A stretch of 64,000 nucleotides of DNA from Microthrixaceae bacterium (GTDB lineage Bacteria > Actinomycetota > Acidimicrobiia > Acidimicrobiales > Acidimicrobilacustridaceae): positions 40,434 through 104,433 of the forward strand of contig CANFQA010000003.1 in NCBI GenBank assembly GCA_947449015.1. Reading direction: 5' to 3'. A program made the translations under genes and the position numbers. Below, one piece after another: positions 1 through 7,353 of the stretch (the first letter of the stretch is position 1; each line of letters begins with the position of its first letter). The notes under the pieces are model-generated. The model had not been told where the DNA came from, made no database searches, and worked only from the letters and a program-made list of their open reading frames with translations.

Positions 1-1
1 C

Positions 2-799
2 GGAAAGCATGTTGTCGTCGAGAAGCCGATGTGCCTCACCGTTGCCGATGCCGAGGAGTTGCTTGCTGTTTCTGCGGACGTCGGTAGGACAATCACGGTT
101 CATCAGAACCGGCGCTGGGACGGCGACTTCCTCGCTCTGCGTCGGGCAATCGATACGGGACTTCTCGGCGATGTCTTCAACATGGAGACCTTTGTTGGTT
201 CCTTCGAACATCCCTGTCGCTGGTGGCACAGCGACGAGACGTTCTCGGGTGGCGCGGTTTACGACTGGGGTTCGCATCACATCGACTGGATCCTCCGCAT
301 CTTCGGAAGCCGACCGCAACGAGTCCGAGCGATCTCGCATAAGCGTGTTTGGCGCGACGTAACCAATGCCGATCAGATCGATGTTCACATGCGCTGGGAT
401 GACGGTCGCGAAGCCCGATTCATCCAGAGCGATGTTGCCGGAATCCGCAAGCCAAAGTTCTATGTGCAGGGCACCTCGGGCACCGCAGCGGCCGATTACA
501 CGCCGGTGACGATCGACCAACTCGTCGATGGCCGCGGACACGTCGCCCACGAGTGGCACCATGCCGAGGTCGCAGCCGATCTTCGGCTGAGTCGCTATGA
601 ACCGGGATACGGAACTGTCGAGATGGTGCTGCCGCCGGTTGCGCGGGTGGGCTGGCCGTTCCATCGGGCCCTGGCCGATCATCTCCTGCTCGGTGAGGCG
701 ATACCGGTTCCTCCTGAAGAATCACGCGATGTCGTTGCCGTTCTCGAAGCAGCGCACGCATCAGGGGCCGACGGCGGCGTGGAACTCACCTGTGGGTGA
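2..799 (+). CDS. Gfo/Idh/MocA-family oxidoreductase, 5' truncated by the window edge
   Basis: The frame is already open at base 2 and reads GKHVVVEKPMCLT, the EKP nicotinamide-binding motif of the Gfo/Idh/MocA dehydrogenases, so the Rossmann N-terminus lies outside the window. The ATG at 29 is an internal Met. Downstream, GGAVYDWGSHHIDW fits the substrate-side G-G-x-x-D-x-G-x-H-x-x-D signature. About 265 residues are present, against about 330-390 for the family. Members are NAD(P)-dependent sugar or inositol dehydrogenases in the cytosol; the substrate cannot be told. It heads the visible part of an operon and overlaps a second member of the same family by 8 bases. Confidence 0.85.
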   Translation, partial: GKHVVVEKPMCLTVADAEELLAVSADVGRTITVHQNRRWDGDFLALRRAIDTGLLGDVFNMETFVGSFEHPCRWWHSDETFSGGAVYDWGSHHIDWILRIFGSRPQRVRAISHKRVWRDVTNADQIDVHMRWDDGREARFIQSDVAGIRKPKFYVQGTSGTAAADYTPVTIDQLVDGRGHVAHEWHHAEVAADLRLSRYEPGYGTVEMVLPPVARVGWPFHRALADHLLLGEAIPVPPEESRDVVAVLEAAHASGADGGVELTCG

Positions 800-1742
800 A
801 CCACTGACTATCGGGATCCTCGGAGCCAACTCTTGGATCGCAAACGCAGCTGTCATCCCCGCGATCAACGAATGCCCGAATGCGGTTCTCGGTGCGAGTG
901 GCGCTCGGTCGGGACCAATCGGCTATGGCGATGTGCTGTCTGATCCCGATGTCGATGCGGTGTACATCGCGCTTGCCAACGGCGACCATCTCGAATGGGT
1001 GGAACGAGCAGCGCAAGCGGGAAAGCACGTTCTGTGCGAAAAGCCGCTGGCTATCTCCTCGGGTGACGCACGCCGGATGTTCGAAGCCTGCGACGCCGCC
1101 GGAGTGCTGCTCGCCGAGGCGTATATGACGCCGTTTCATCCACTCTCTCTTGCGATCGCCGCGCTCATCAATGCTGGCGATCTCGGTGAGATCCGCCACG
1201 TGGCCTCGCAGTTCACGTTTCCGCTGGCCCTCCCTGAGTCCGACTCGGAGATTAACTATCGCTGGCTGACCGAGCAGGGTGGTGGGGCGCTTCTCGATGT
1301 CGGGATCTACTGCCTCGACCCGGTCCAAAGGATTCTCGGTTCCAACGAGCTCACTATTGATGCACAGGTCGTTTCCGCCGATACGGGAATCGATCTGACG
1401 ACATCGGCCTGGCTGCGAAATTCCGCAGGAATCACTGCCTCGGTGTTGACGTCATTTGAACTCCCCGAGAATCAGGCGCTCCAGATTGATGGAACCGCCG
1501 GATCGCTCCGGGTCGATCGTCCGTTCACCCCCGGAACTGACGATTCCATGTTCAGGATCACGAGACGAGACGGAAGTTTCGATGAGCATCGGATCGAGGG
1601 AGCGAACTGCTACGCGCTCATGATCGGAGCTTTTGTCGACGCTGTGCGCGGCTCGACACCTTGGTCTCGTTCAAGCGCCGATGTGTTGTCGACCATCGGC
1701 TTATGCGAGTCGATAGCTGCTGCCGGAAGGGAAACGAAATGA
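792..1742 (+). CDS. Gfo/Idh/MocA-family oxidoreductase
   Basis: NAD(P)-dependent dehydrogenase of about 316 residues. The GTG at 792 is chosen because the Rossmann fold begins at once (LTIGILGANSWIANAAVIPA). The open frame upstream of it only shadows the preceding gene. The EKPLA motif (CEKPLAISSGDARRMFEACD) is followed by AYMTPFHP and GGGALLDVGIYCLD, the usual order of cofactor and substrate motifs. The gene overlaps its upstream relative by 8 bases and the next gene by ATGA (1739-1742), so the two paralogues are co-translated and may act in consecutive redox steps on one sugar. That last point is inference. The substrate is unknown. Confidence 0.85.
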   Translation: MGEPLTIGILGANSWIANAAVIPAINECPNAVLGASGARSGPIGYGDVLSDPDVDAVYIALANGDHLEWVERAAQAGKHVLCEKPLAISSGDARRMFEACDAAGVLLAEAYMTPFHPLSLAIAALINAGDLGEIRHVASQFTFPLALPESDSEINYRWLTEQGGGALLDVGIYCLDPVQRILGSNELTIDAQVVSADTGIDLTTSAWLRNSAGITASVLTSFELPENQALQIDGTAGSLRVDRPFTPGTDDSMFRITRRDGSFDEHRIEGANCYALMIGAFVDAVRGSTPWSRSSADVLSTIGLCESIAAAGRETK

Positions 1743-2599
1743 CGACCGAAGAACTTCGGATAACGGTTGCACCCGAGGTCGAGTTGCGGGCGCTGGCGAG
1801 CGGTCTTGATCAGTCGAGAACACCCTTCGTGCTCGTTCATGGTCTGGCCTCGAATGCGCGCATGTGGGACGGAGTTGCGGCGGAACTGGCTGCGGCGGGT
1901 CATCCGGTCGTGTGGATCGATCAGCGTGGACACGGTCAATCGAGCAAACCTGATGACGGCTACGACTTCGAAACAATCGTGAACGATCTTGTCGTACTGA
2001 TCGGTGAACTCGGGTTTCGTCGACCGGTCGTCGTCGGTCAGTCCTGGGGCGGAAATGTCGTTGTTGAACTGGCAGCAACACATCCAGACATCCCGGGCGC
2101 GGTCGTCGCAGTTGATGGCGGGTTCATCGAATTGGCCAATCAGTTCGATAATTGGGACGCGTGCAAAGCGATGCTGACGCCGCCGCATCTTGTTGGAACG
2201 CCCGCGACCTCCATGGAGCGCTGGATGCGTGAAGGCAACGCCGATTGGCCCGAAACTGGAATTGTCGGTGCAATGGCGAATTTCGAGATCCGCTCCGATG
2301 GCACGATCGCTCCTTGGCTGACGCTCGATCGACACCTGGCGATTCTCAAGGCGCTCTATGGCCACAAGCCATCAACGCGCTATCCACTCATCACCGCGCC
2401 AACCTTGCTGGTGCCGGCCGATAGCGGCGACGTTGCCTGGACCACCGACAAGCGAGTCGCCGTGGACACCGCGATCGAACTTCTTCCCAATGGCCGGGCG
2501 CACTGGTTCGCGCCGGCCCATCACGATATTCATGCCCAGCACCCGGTCCGGTTGGCCGGAGTGCTTAAGGAATTTGCCGAGGAGGCTGTACCCGGATGA
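1739..2599 (+). CDS. alpha/beta hydrolase
   Basis: A 286-residue alpha/beta-hydrolase. The start is the ATG overlapping the upstream stop (ATGA). HGLASNARMWDGVA contains the HG oxyanion-hole strand, VVGQSWGGNVVVEL has the nucleophile elbow G-Q-S-W-G, and WFAPAHHDIHAQHP near the C-terminus supplies the likely catalytic His. Length and motifs fit the esterase, haloperoxidase-like and C-C hydrolase group, which motifs alone cannot separate. No signal peptide is present, so it is cytosolic. It is coupled by ATGA overlaps to the oxidoreductases upstream and the S51-like protein downstream, which suggests a shared pathway. Confidence 0.85.
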   Translation: MTTEELRITVAPEVELRALASGLDQSRTPFVLVHGLASNARMWDGVAAELAAAGHPVVWIDQRGHGQSSKPDDGYDFETIVNDLVVLIGELGFRRPVVVGQSWGGNVVVELAATHPDIPGAVVAVDGGFIELANQFDNWDACKAMLTPPHLVGTPATSMERWMREGNADWPETGIVGAMANFEIRSDGTIAPWLTLDRHLAILKALYGHKPSTRYPLITAPTLLVPADSGDVAWTTDKRVAVDTAIELLPNGRAHWFAPAHHDIHAQHPVRLAGVLKEFAEEAVPG

Positions 2600-3897
2600 C
2601 CCGTTTACTTTCGATCATGGGAAGCGGTGAGACGTCGCCGACAATGGTGAAACCTCATCGCGAGGTGTTCGAGCAGCTGTCGGCATCGTCACCCATTGAT
2701 GGTGCGCCTGTTCCATCGATCTTTCTCGATACGCCATTTGGTTTTCAGGAGAACGCCAGCGAACTCTCGGCGAAAACAGTCGGGTACTTCAAGGTTTCAC
2801 TCAACCGCGACGTGGATGTCGCGGGTCTCTGTGATGTTGCGACCGCGACGACATTCGAGCGTGAGGTGGCATTCAACGCGATTCGCCAGGCCAGATTCGT
2901 TTTTGCCGGGCCAGGTAGTCCCACCTACGCGCTGCGGCAGTGGGTCGGGACACCACTTCCGGAACTGCTTGCGGAGAAATTGCAGACCGACGGGGCCGTG
3001 ACATTTTCGAGTGCGGCCGCACTCACACTGGGCATCAGCACAGTCCCGGTCTACGAGATCTACAAGTCAGGAGCGGATCCGTACTGGCTCGAGGGTCTCG
3101 ATCTGTTGACGCCGATCGGTCTGCCTGTTGCGGTCATCCCGCATTACAACAACACCGAGGGTGGCCATCATGACACCCGGTTCTGTTATCTGGGAGAACG
3201 ACGCCTGAAGATGATGGAAGCGCTTCTCCCCGAAGGCGCATTCGTACTCGGTGTCGATGAGCACACTGGCGTGATCCTTGATCTCGACGCGGACACGGCG
3301 AAGATCGTGGGACTCGGTGTCCTCACGATTCGTCGCAACGGCGTCTCAATGGAGATCCCCACCGGCGAGACCGTGCCGATTGATGTGTTGCGAGAAGGCC
3401 CGACAGGCTCTTCATCAAAAGCAACGGGTCAAAGCGTTTCGTCGCCCGAGCCTGCTGTTGCCGAACATTCAGTTGCCGCGACTGCGTCGAAAAAGATCGA
3501 AGCCTCGTTGGCGGCAGACGTGGACCGCTGCAGTACCGAGTTTGATCGTTCCATGGAACAACGCGATGCAGCCGGTGCGGTTGCCGCCACCCTCGATCTC
3601 GATGATGCGATTCGCGGCTGGTCCGCCGACACGCTTCAAAGCGATGAAATGGACAAAGCGCGAGCGCTGTTGCGATCAATGATCGTTCGACTCGGCGAAG
3701 CGTCAAAGGGCGGACTCACTGATCCACGAGAGGTCGTGGGTCCGCTCGTCGAGATTGCGCTGTCGGCTCGTTCAGAGGTTCGTCTGGCGAAGCTCTACGA
3801 CTTGTCGGATCAGATTCGTGACGGTCTCGCAGATGCTGGAGTCGAGGTTCGCGACACCGCCGATGGGCAGGTCTGGGAACTGATCAAGCCTGAGTGA
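2596..3897 (+). CDS. Peptidase S51-like (type 1 glutamine-amidotransferase-like) protein fused to a CysRS-type C-terminal domain
   Basis: 433 residues in two parts. Residues about 1-265 resemble the peptidase S51 / class-I amidotransferase-like family: GSGETSPTMVKPHRE at the N-terminus, FAGPGSPTYALRQW, and FSSAAALTLG at the place of the nucleophile elbow (Ser139 or Ser138, with Ala where cyanophycinase has Gly). After a Ser/Ala/Glu-rich linker (about 266-298), residues about 299-433 resemble the DALR-plus-tail end of cysteinyl-tRNA synthetase: DLDDAIR, a helical stretch, then SDQIRDGLADAGVEVRDT and GQVWEL. No CysRS catalytic domain (HIGH or KMSKS motif) is present. The start overlaps the previous stop (ATGA). 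The stop abuts the stop of the convergent znuB gene with no spacer. The function is not known to me. Confidence 0.8.
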   Translation: MTRLLSIMGSGETSPTMVKPHREVFEQLSASSPIDGAPVPSIFLDTPFGFQENASELSAKTVGYFKVSLNRDVDVAGLCDVATATTFEREVAFNAIRQARFVFAGPGSPTYALRQWVGTPLPELLAEKLQTDGAVTFSSAAALTLGISTVPVYEIYKSGADPYWLEGLDLLTPIGLPVAVIPHYNNTEGGHHDTRFCYLGERRLKMMEALLPEGAFVLGVDEHTGVILDLDADTAKIVGLGVLTIRRNGVSMEIPTGETVPIDVLREGPTGSSSKATGQSVSSPEPAVAEHSVAATASKKIEASLAADVDRCSTEFDRSMEQRDAAGAVAATLDLDDAIRGWSADTLQSDEMDKARALLRSMIVRLGEASKGGLTDPREVVGPLVEIALSARSEVRLAKLYDLSDQIRDGLADAGVEVRDTADGQVWELIKPE

Positions 3898-4734
3898 TCA
3901 GTGGATCATTCCGCCGGCGTTGCCGCGGCCGCGGGCACCAGTCACCGTGTAGACGACGATAAAAACGAATGCGGCCAGCAGGATGATTGCCGCTCCCGAT
4001 GAGATGTCGGCGTGGTAGCTGATGACCATGCCGACGGCTCCGCAGGCTGCTCCTACAAGGGGGGCAATCACGAGCATGCGGGCAAACGAGTTCGTCACCA
4101 TGCGGGCGATAACCGCCGGGGTCACAAGCAGCGCACTGATGAGTAGAACACCGACGATCTTCATGGTGAAGAGAATGGTGACGGCGAGCATGAGCATGAG
4201 TAGTGCTTCCATGCGGCCGACATTGACGCCGGTGACATCGGCAACTTCCGGATCGAATGTTGCGAAAAGAAGCTTCCGGTAAAAGGCGCTGATGATGGCA
4301 ACAGTGAGCACCCCAACGCACGCGACGGCGATGACCTCAAGCGTCGTGACACCGAGGATGGATCCGAAAAGGACCGCTTCGATCGACCGCTTTGCCTGTC
4401 CGAAAACATTCGAGAGTGCGAGACCGAGCGCGAACGACGCAGTGGTGATCACGCCGATGGCGGCATCGGCGCCGATCTTTCCGCGGCGGGCAACCCGGCC
4501 GATCATGAGCGCAGAAAGAAGACCCCACATTCCGGCGCCGAGGTAGAAGTTCACACCGAGAACCGCGCTGGCCGCAGCGCCGCCGAAGATGGAATGAGAG
4601 AGTCCGTGGCCGATGTAACTCATGCTGCGCAAGACGACGTAGACGCCGACGAGGCCGCAGATGGCCCCGGCGAGTGTGGCCACCATGAATCCATTGCGGA
4701 AGAACTCAAACTGGAAAGGCTCGAACAGTGTCAT
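3898..4734 (-). CDS. znuB: Zinc/manganese-type ABC transporter permease
   Basis: A 278-residue polytopic membrane protein of the ABC-3 family (ZnuB/MntB/TroC). Hydrophobic segments run throughout. The N-terminal FFRNGFMVATLAGAICGLVG, then YVVLRSMSYIGHGLSHSIFG and LISALLVTPAVIARM, are typical of this permease family. It would form the membrane channel for the binding protein and ATPase encoded upstream. Its start overlaps the ATPase stop by 4 bases, so translation is coupled. It is the last gene of the three-gene operon read right to left from 6553. Zinc is preferred over manganese from the binding-protein ligands. Confidence 0.92.
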   Translation of the reverse strand: MTLFEPFQFEFFRNGFMVATLAGAICGLVGVYVVLRSMSYIGHGLSHSIFGGAAASAVLGVNFYLGAGMWGLLSALMIGRVARRGKIGADAAIGVITTASFALGLALSNVFGQAKRSIEAVLFGSILGVTTLEVIAVACVGVLTVAIISAFYRKLLFATFDPEVADVTGVNVGRMEALLMLMLAVTILFTMKIVGVLLISALLVTPAVIARMVTNSFARMLVIAPLVGAACGAVGMVISYHADISSGAAIILLAAFVFIVVYTVTGARGRGNAGGMIH

Positions 4735-5480
4735 TCGGATCCCATCGGGCTGTCGGTGACCAGGAGCATGCCGCCGTGTTCAAGGACTTCCATGGGCGCT
4801 CCGTAGGTGCGTTCGAGAACCGACGATGTGAGAACTTCGGCAGGAGTTCCGACGGCGATGAGTTCGCGATTGACGCAAGCGATGCGCGGGAGATGAGCGG
4901 CAAGGCCGTTGATGTCATGAGTGGAGAGCACGACCGAGGTGCCGCTGCGATGGAGATCGGTAAGGAGGTGGACGACCTCGTGGCGGGTGCGCACATCGAC
5001 ACCGGAGGTCGGCTCATCGAGAACGAGCAGTTCAGGCTCGCGATGGAGGGCGCGGGCGAGGAACACCCGCTGCTGCTGGCCGCCAGAAAGTTCGCGGATG
5101 TGCCGGTCTTCGAAACCGCCGAGTCCCAGTTGGTCAAGCAGTTCAGACACCCGCTGGCGTTCCGACTTGGTGGAACGCTGTCGATACCACTTGGCTGCCG
5201 CCGCCATCAGCACGACCTCGCTCACGGTGATGGGGAAATTCCAGTTGACCGTTTCGACCTGAGGAACGTACGCGATCCGAAGTCCAGCTCGGCGCCGCAC
5301 CACGCCCTCGGTGGGTCGGAGATTTCCAAGGACTAAACGCAGCAGCGTGGTCTTTCCCGATCCGGAAGGGCCAATAACCCCGAGGAATGCGCCTTCATCA
5401 ATCGTCAAGTGGACATGCTCAAGAACGGTCGGTCCGCCGTACGAGTGTGAGATTCCGTCGAGTTCGACCAAGCTTGTCAT
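4731..5480 (-). CDS. znuC: Zinc/manganese-type ABC transporter ATPase
   Basis: A 249-residue cytosolic ABC ATPase. Walker A is GPSGSGKTT, the Q-loop region reads RIAYVPQVETVNWNFPITV (the PQ.....W.FP pattern usual in metal-importer ATPases), the signature is ELSGGQQQR, Walker B is LLVLDEPTSGVD and the switch is STHD. It energises uptake through the adjacent permease. The ATG overlaps the stop of the binding-protein gene by 4 bases (5477-5480), and its own stop overlaps the permease start. All catalytic motifs are intact. Confidence 0.93.
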   Translation of the reverse strand: MTSLVELDGISHSYGGPTVLEHVHLTIDEGAFLGVIGPSGSGKTTLLRLVLGNLRPTEGVVRRRAGLRIAYVPQVETVNWNFPITVSEVVLMAAAAKWYRQRSTKSERQRVSELLDQLGLGGFEDRHIRELSGGQQQRVFLARALHREPELLVLDEPTSGVDVRTRHEVVHLLTDLHRSGTSVVLSTHDINGLAAHLPRIACVNRELIAVGTPAEVLTSSVLERTYGAPMEVLEHGGMLLVTDSPMGSE

Positions 5481-6553
5481 TGCGGATATTTGGCGTTGTC
5501 GGGTGCGACGTCAGCGATGTCGAGACCGCTGAGAGCCGTTGCATCGCCGCCAAGAGCTTCGATCATGGTCACGTAATCGAATTGCATGAGTCCGAGATAC
5601 GAGTGTTTGGCATCTCCGGGTTCACCAAGAAGGTCATCGTCACGAAGAACGTCGACGTAGGTGACCCCGGTCTCGCGGCCGATCTGCTGGAGCACCGCGC
5701 TCGGGAAGACTTCGGAGCCGAAGATCGCTCTGACTTTGGAGCTCTTGACCTGAGCGATCAGATCGGCGACTTCGCGCGGTGTGGGTTCGGCAAAATCTGA
5801 AGGTTGGATAGCTCCAAGAATCTGCCATCCGTAGTCGTTGGCGAAGTAGGCGTAGGCGTCGTGATAGGTGAGCAGCTTGCGATCGTCGGCGGGAAGGGTT
5901 GCGCTCGCAGTCACCACGGCAGCGTCAAGCTCGTCAATTTTGGCCGTATAGGCGGCCGCATTCGACGTATATGACACGGCATTGGCCGGATCCATTTTCA
6001 CGAGCACATCACGAATGAGGGTGACGTATCTGGCGGCAAGTTTCGGGTCAGTCCAAAGATGGGGATTGGGCTTGCCGCCATCGACGGGAAACGAGAAGTC
6101 GTAGATGTAGTCCTCAACGGGCAACACGGCCGTCCCGAGTTGACAGAGAGCGGCAGATTTCGGGAGGTTCGTCGCCGCAAGTTCTTTTGTCGGTTCCTCA
6201 AGAACGAGTCCGTTCGCGAAGACCACATCGGTAGCCGCGAGCGTTGCCGCCACGCTTGGCGAGGGTTCAAATGTGTGCGAGTTGGTGCCCTCGGGGACGA
6301 TTCCGGTGATCTTCGCGAGTCCGCCGGCGATATTGGCAACGATTGACGTGATCGGAGCGACAGTGGTTGCGATGTTGAGAGTTGAGCCGGCCGGAATGGT
6401 CTGTCCAGAGAGGCATTCCGCCAGAGCCTTGCCCTGAATATCGCCAGTTTGGCCAGTTGCGTCGTTCCCGGATGTCGAGGAACACCCGCCGATGATCGCC
6501 AGCGCCAAAATGGCGCCCGCGACGCAAGAAAGGGTGTTTCGCGGTGAAGTCAC
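5477..6553 (-). CDS. znuA: Metal ABC transporter substrate-binding lipoprotein, probably zinc
   Basis: A 358-residue cluster A-I (ZnuA/TroA/PsaA) solute-binding protein. The N-terminus has a lipoprotein signal ending IIGGC (Cys24), so it is membrane-tethered outside the cell. The metal ligands can be placed: NSHTFEPSP (His), NPHLWTDP (His), TYHDAYAYF (His) and FGSEVFPS (Glu). The third ligand is His, as in ZnuA, rather than the Glu of PsaA/MntC, which favours zinc. There is no His-rich loop. It starts with GTG, and a TAGGGT hexamer sits 6 bases upstream, so the mRNA is probably leaderless. No Zur box was recognised. First gene of znuABC. Confidence 0.92.
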   Translation of the reverse strand: MTSPRNTLSCVAGAILALAIIGGCSSTSGNDATGQTGDIQGKALAECLSGQTIPAGSTLNIATTVAPITSIVANIAGGLAKITGIVPEGTNSHTFEPSPSVAATLAATDVVFANGLVLEEPTKELAATNLPKSAALCQLGTAVLPVEDYIYDFSFPVDGGKPNPHLWTDPKLAARYVTLIRDVLVKMDPANAVSYTSNAAAYTAKIDELDAAVVTASATLPADDRKLLTYHDAYAYFANDYGWQILGAIQPSDFAEPTPREVADLIAQVKSSKVRAIFGSEVFPSAVLQQIGRETGVTYVDVLRDDDLLGEPGDAKHSYLGLMQFDYVTMIEALGGDATALSGLDIADVAPDNAKYPQ

Positions 6554-6559
6554 CGCAAT

Positions 6560-6565
6560 ACCCTA
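6560..6565 (-). promoter_or_regulatory. -10 box for leaderless znuA transcript
   Basis: Reading right to left the sequence is TAGGGT, then 6 bases (ATTGCG), then the GTG start of znuA. A TANNNT hexamer at this distance would start the transcript on the first base of the codon. No Shine-Dalgarno is present. Confidence 0.6.
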
Positions 6566-6775
6566 CCGAAGTGATCGCGGATGCTCGGGTCCGTGTGTCG
6601 AGAAACCGGAAGATCTGGAGCGGTCCTTCTGCTTGCCCACCTTCGCTGGCGACCTTCCGGCGCTACTTGGGATCCCATCCACCAGAAGGGGGTTCTCCAT
6701 CGCCCGTGCGGAGTATCTGCGTTGATCGGGCCATCGGTGACTCTGTCGCTGCGTACCCTCCGATTCATCGGTTGC

Positions 6776-6807
6776 CGGTGCACTGCGCTGTGCAGTGCAG
6801 TGCACCG
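6776..6807. promoter_or_regulatory. 11-bp inverted repeat upstream of the small membrane-protein gene
   Basis: CGGTGCACTGC (6776-6786) is followed 10 bases later by its exact complement GCAGTGCACCG (6797-6807), 30 bases before the ATG at 6837. There is no T-run, so an intrinsic terminator is unlikely. It could be an operator or a structured 5' leader. The rest of the 6554-6836 gap holds nothing else I can support beyond the znuA promoter. Confidence 0.4.
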
Positions 6808-6836
6808 ATCGCCGCCCCCGATGAAAGGTGATCATC

Positions 6837-7325
6837 ATGTCCAATGTTCCTCCGCCGCCCTCGGCCCCGCAGTACGCAGCTGCTCAGCCTGCACCGCAGA
6901 ACTCAGCACCGGCACCACGCCGTGCCGGGGTCTGGATCGCCGTCGCGGCTGTTGTCGCGCTGGTTGTCGGGGTTGGTGTCGGTGTTGCCGCGGCGCAACC
7001 ATCCAAGAACTCGGTTGCTGATCAGCGCAACGCCGCGCAGTCTCAGGTCAGGGATCTTCAGGCGAGTCTGACCTCGGCACAGAGCAGTGCTTCAACGAGT
7101 TCAGGAGCACGAGACAAGTGCTCGAAGGCAGCTGCTGACGCCAAGGATCTCATTGCCCAGCATGAGAACCTCTGGGCTGACTTCAGTACCTACATGTCAT
7201 CGCCGTCAGGTTCTGGAGCAGAGGCAGAGATCGTCCTGCACATGGACTCCCAGCAGCAGACGATGATCACCCAGCGTGATGTCGTGAACGAGGAACTTGC
7301 AGCCTGTCGCGCTGCAGTGGGCTGA
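6837..7325 (+). CDS. Small single-pass membrane protein, unknown function
   Basis: A 162-residue protein not assigned to a family. The ATG at 6837 is preferred to the GTG at 6828 because GAAAGG lies 8 bases before it. A Pro/Ala-rich cytosolic N-terminus (about 1-28) is followed by one transmembrane helix (about 30-52, rich in Val, Ala and Gly), then an extracytoplasmic helical stretch with Gln/Ala/Ser repeats (RDLQASLTSAQSSAS) that may form a coiled coil. Two Cys residues (in DKCSKAA and ELAACRAA) could pair. It stands alone between the zinc importer and the convergent metalloprotease. Confidence 0.75.
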   Translation: MSNVPPPPSAPQYAAAQPAPQNSAPAPRRAGVWIAVAAVVALVVGVGVGVAAAQPSKNSVADQRNAAQSQVRDLQASLTSAQSSASTSSGARDKCSKAAADAKDLIAQHENLWADFSTYMSSPSGSGAEAEIVLHMDSQQQTMITQRDVVNEELAACRAAVG

Positions 7326-7353
7326 GCTGATCAGCCTCTGATCCGAGCGTTGC

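Noticed and set aside
597..791. A longer N-terminus for the second Gfo/Idh/MocA protein
   Set aside because: It overlaps the first gene in another frame and is not Rossmann-like. The GTG at 792 starts the fold.
6554..6836. Possible riboswitch or tRNA in the largest gap
   Set aside because: No B12-box, T-loop GTTCGANNC or cloverleaf arms were found. Only a hairpin and the znuA promoter are supported.
7326..7335. Palindrome GCTGATCAGC between convergent genes
   Set aside because: Ten bases without a loop or T-run. Too short to call a terminator, and partly made by the stop-codon context.
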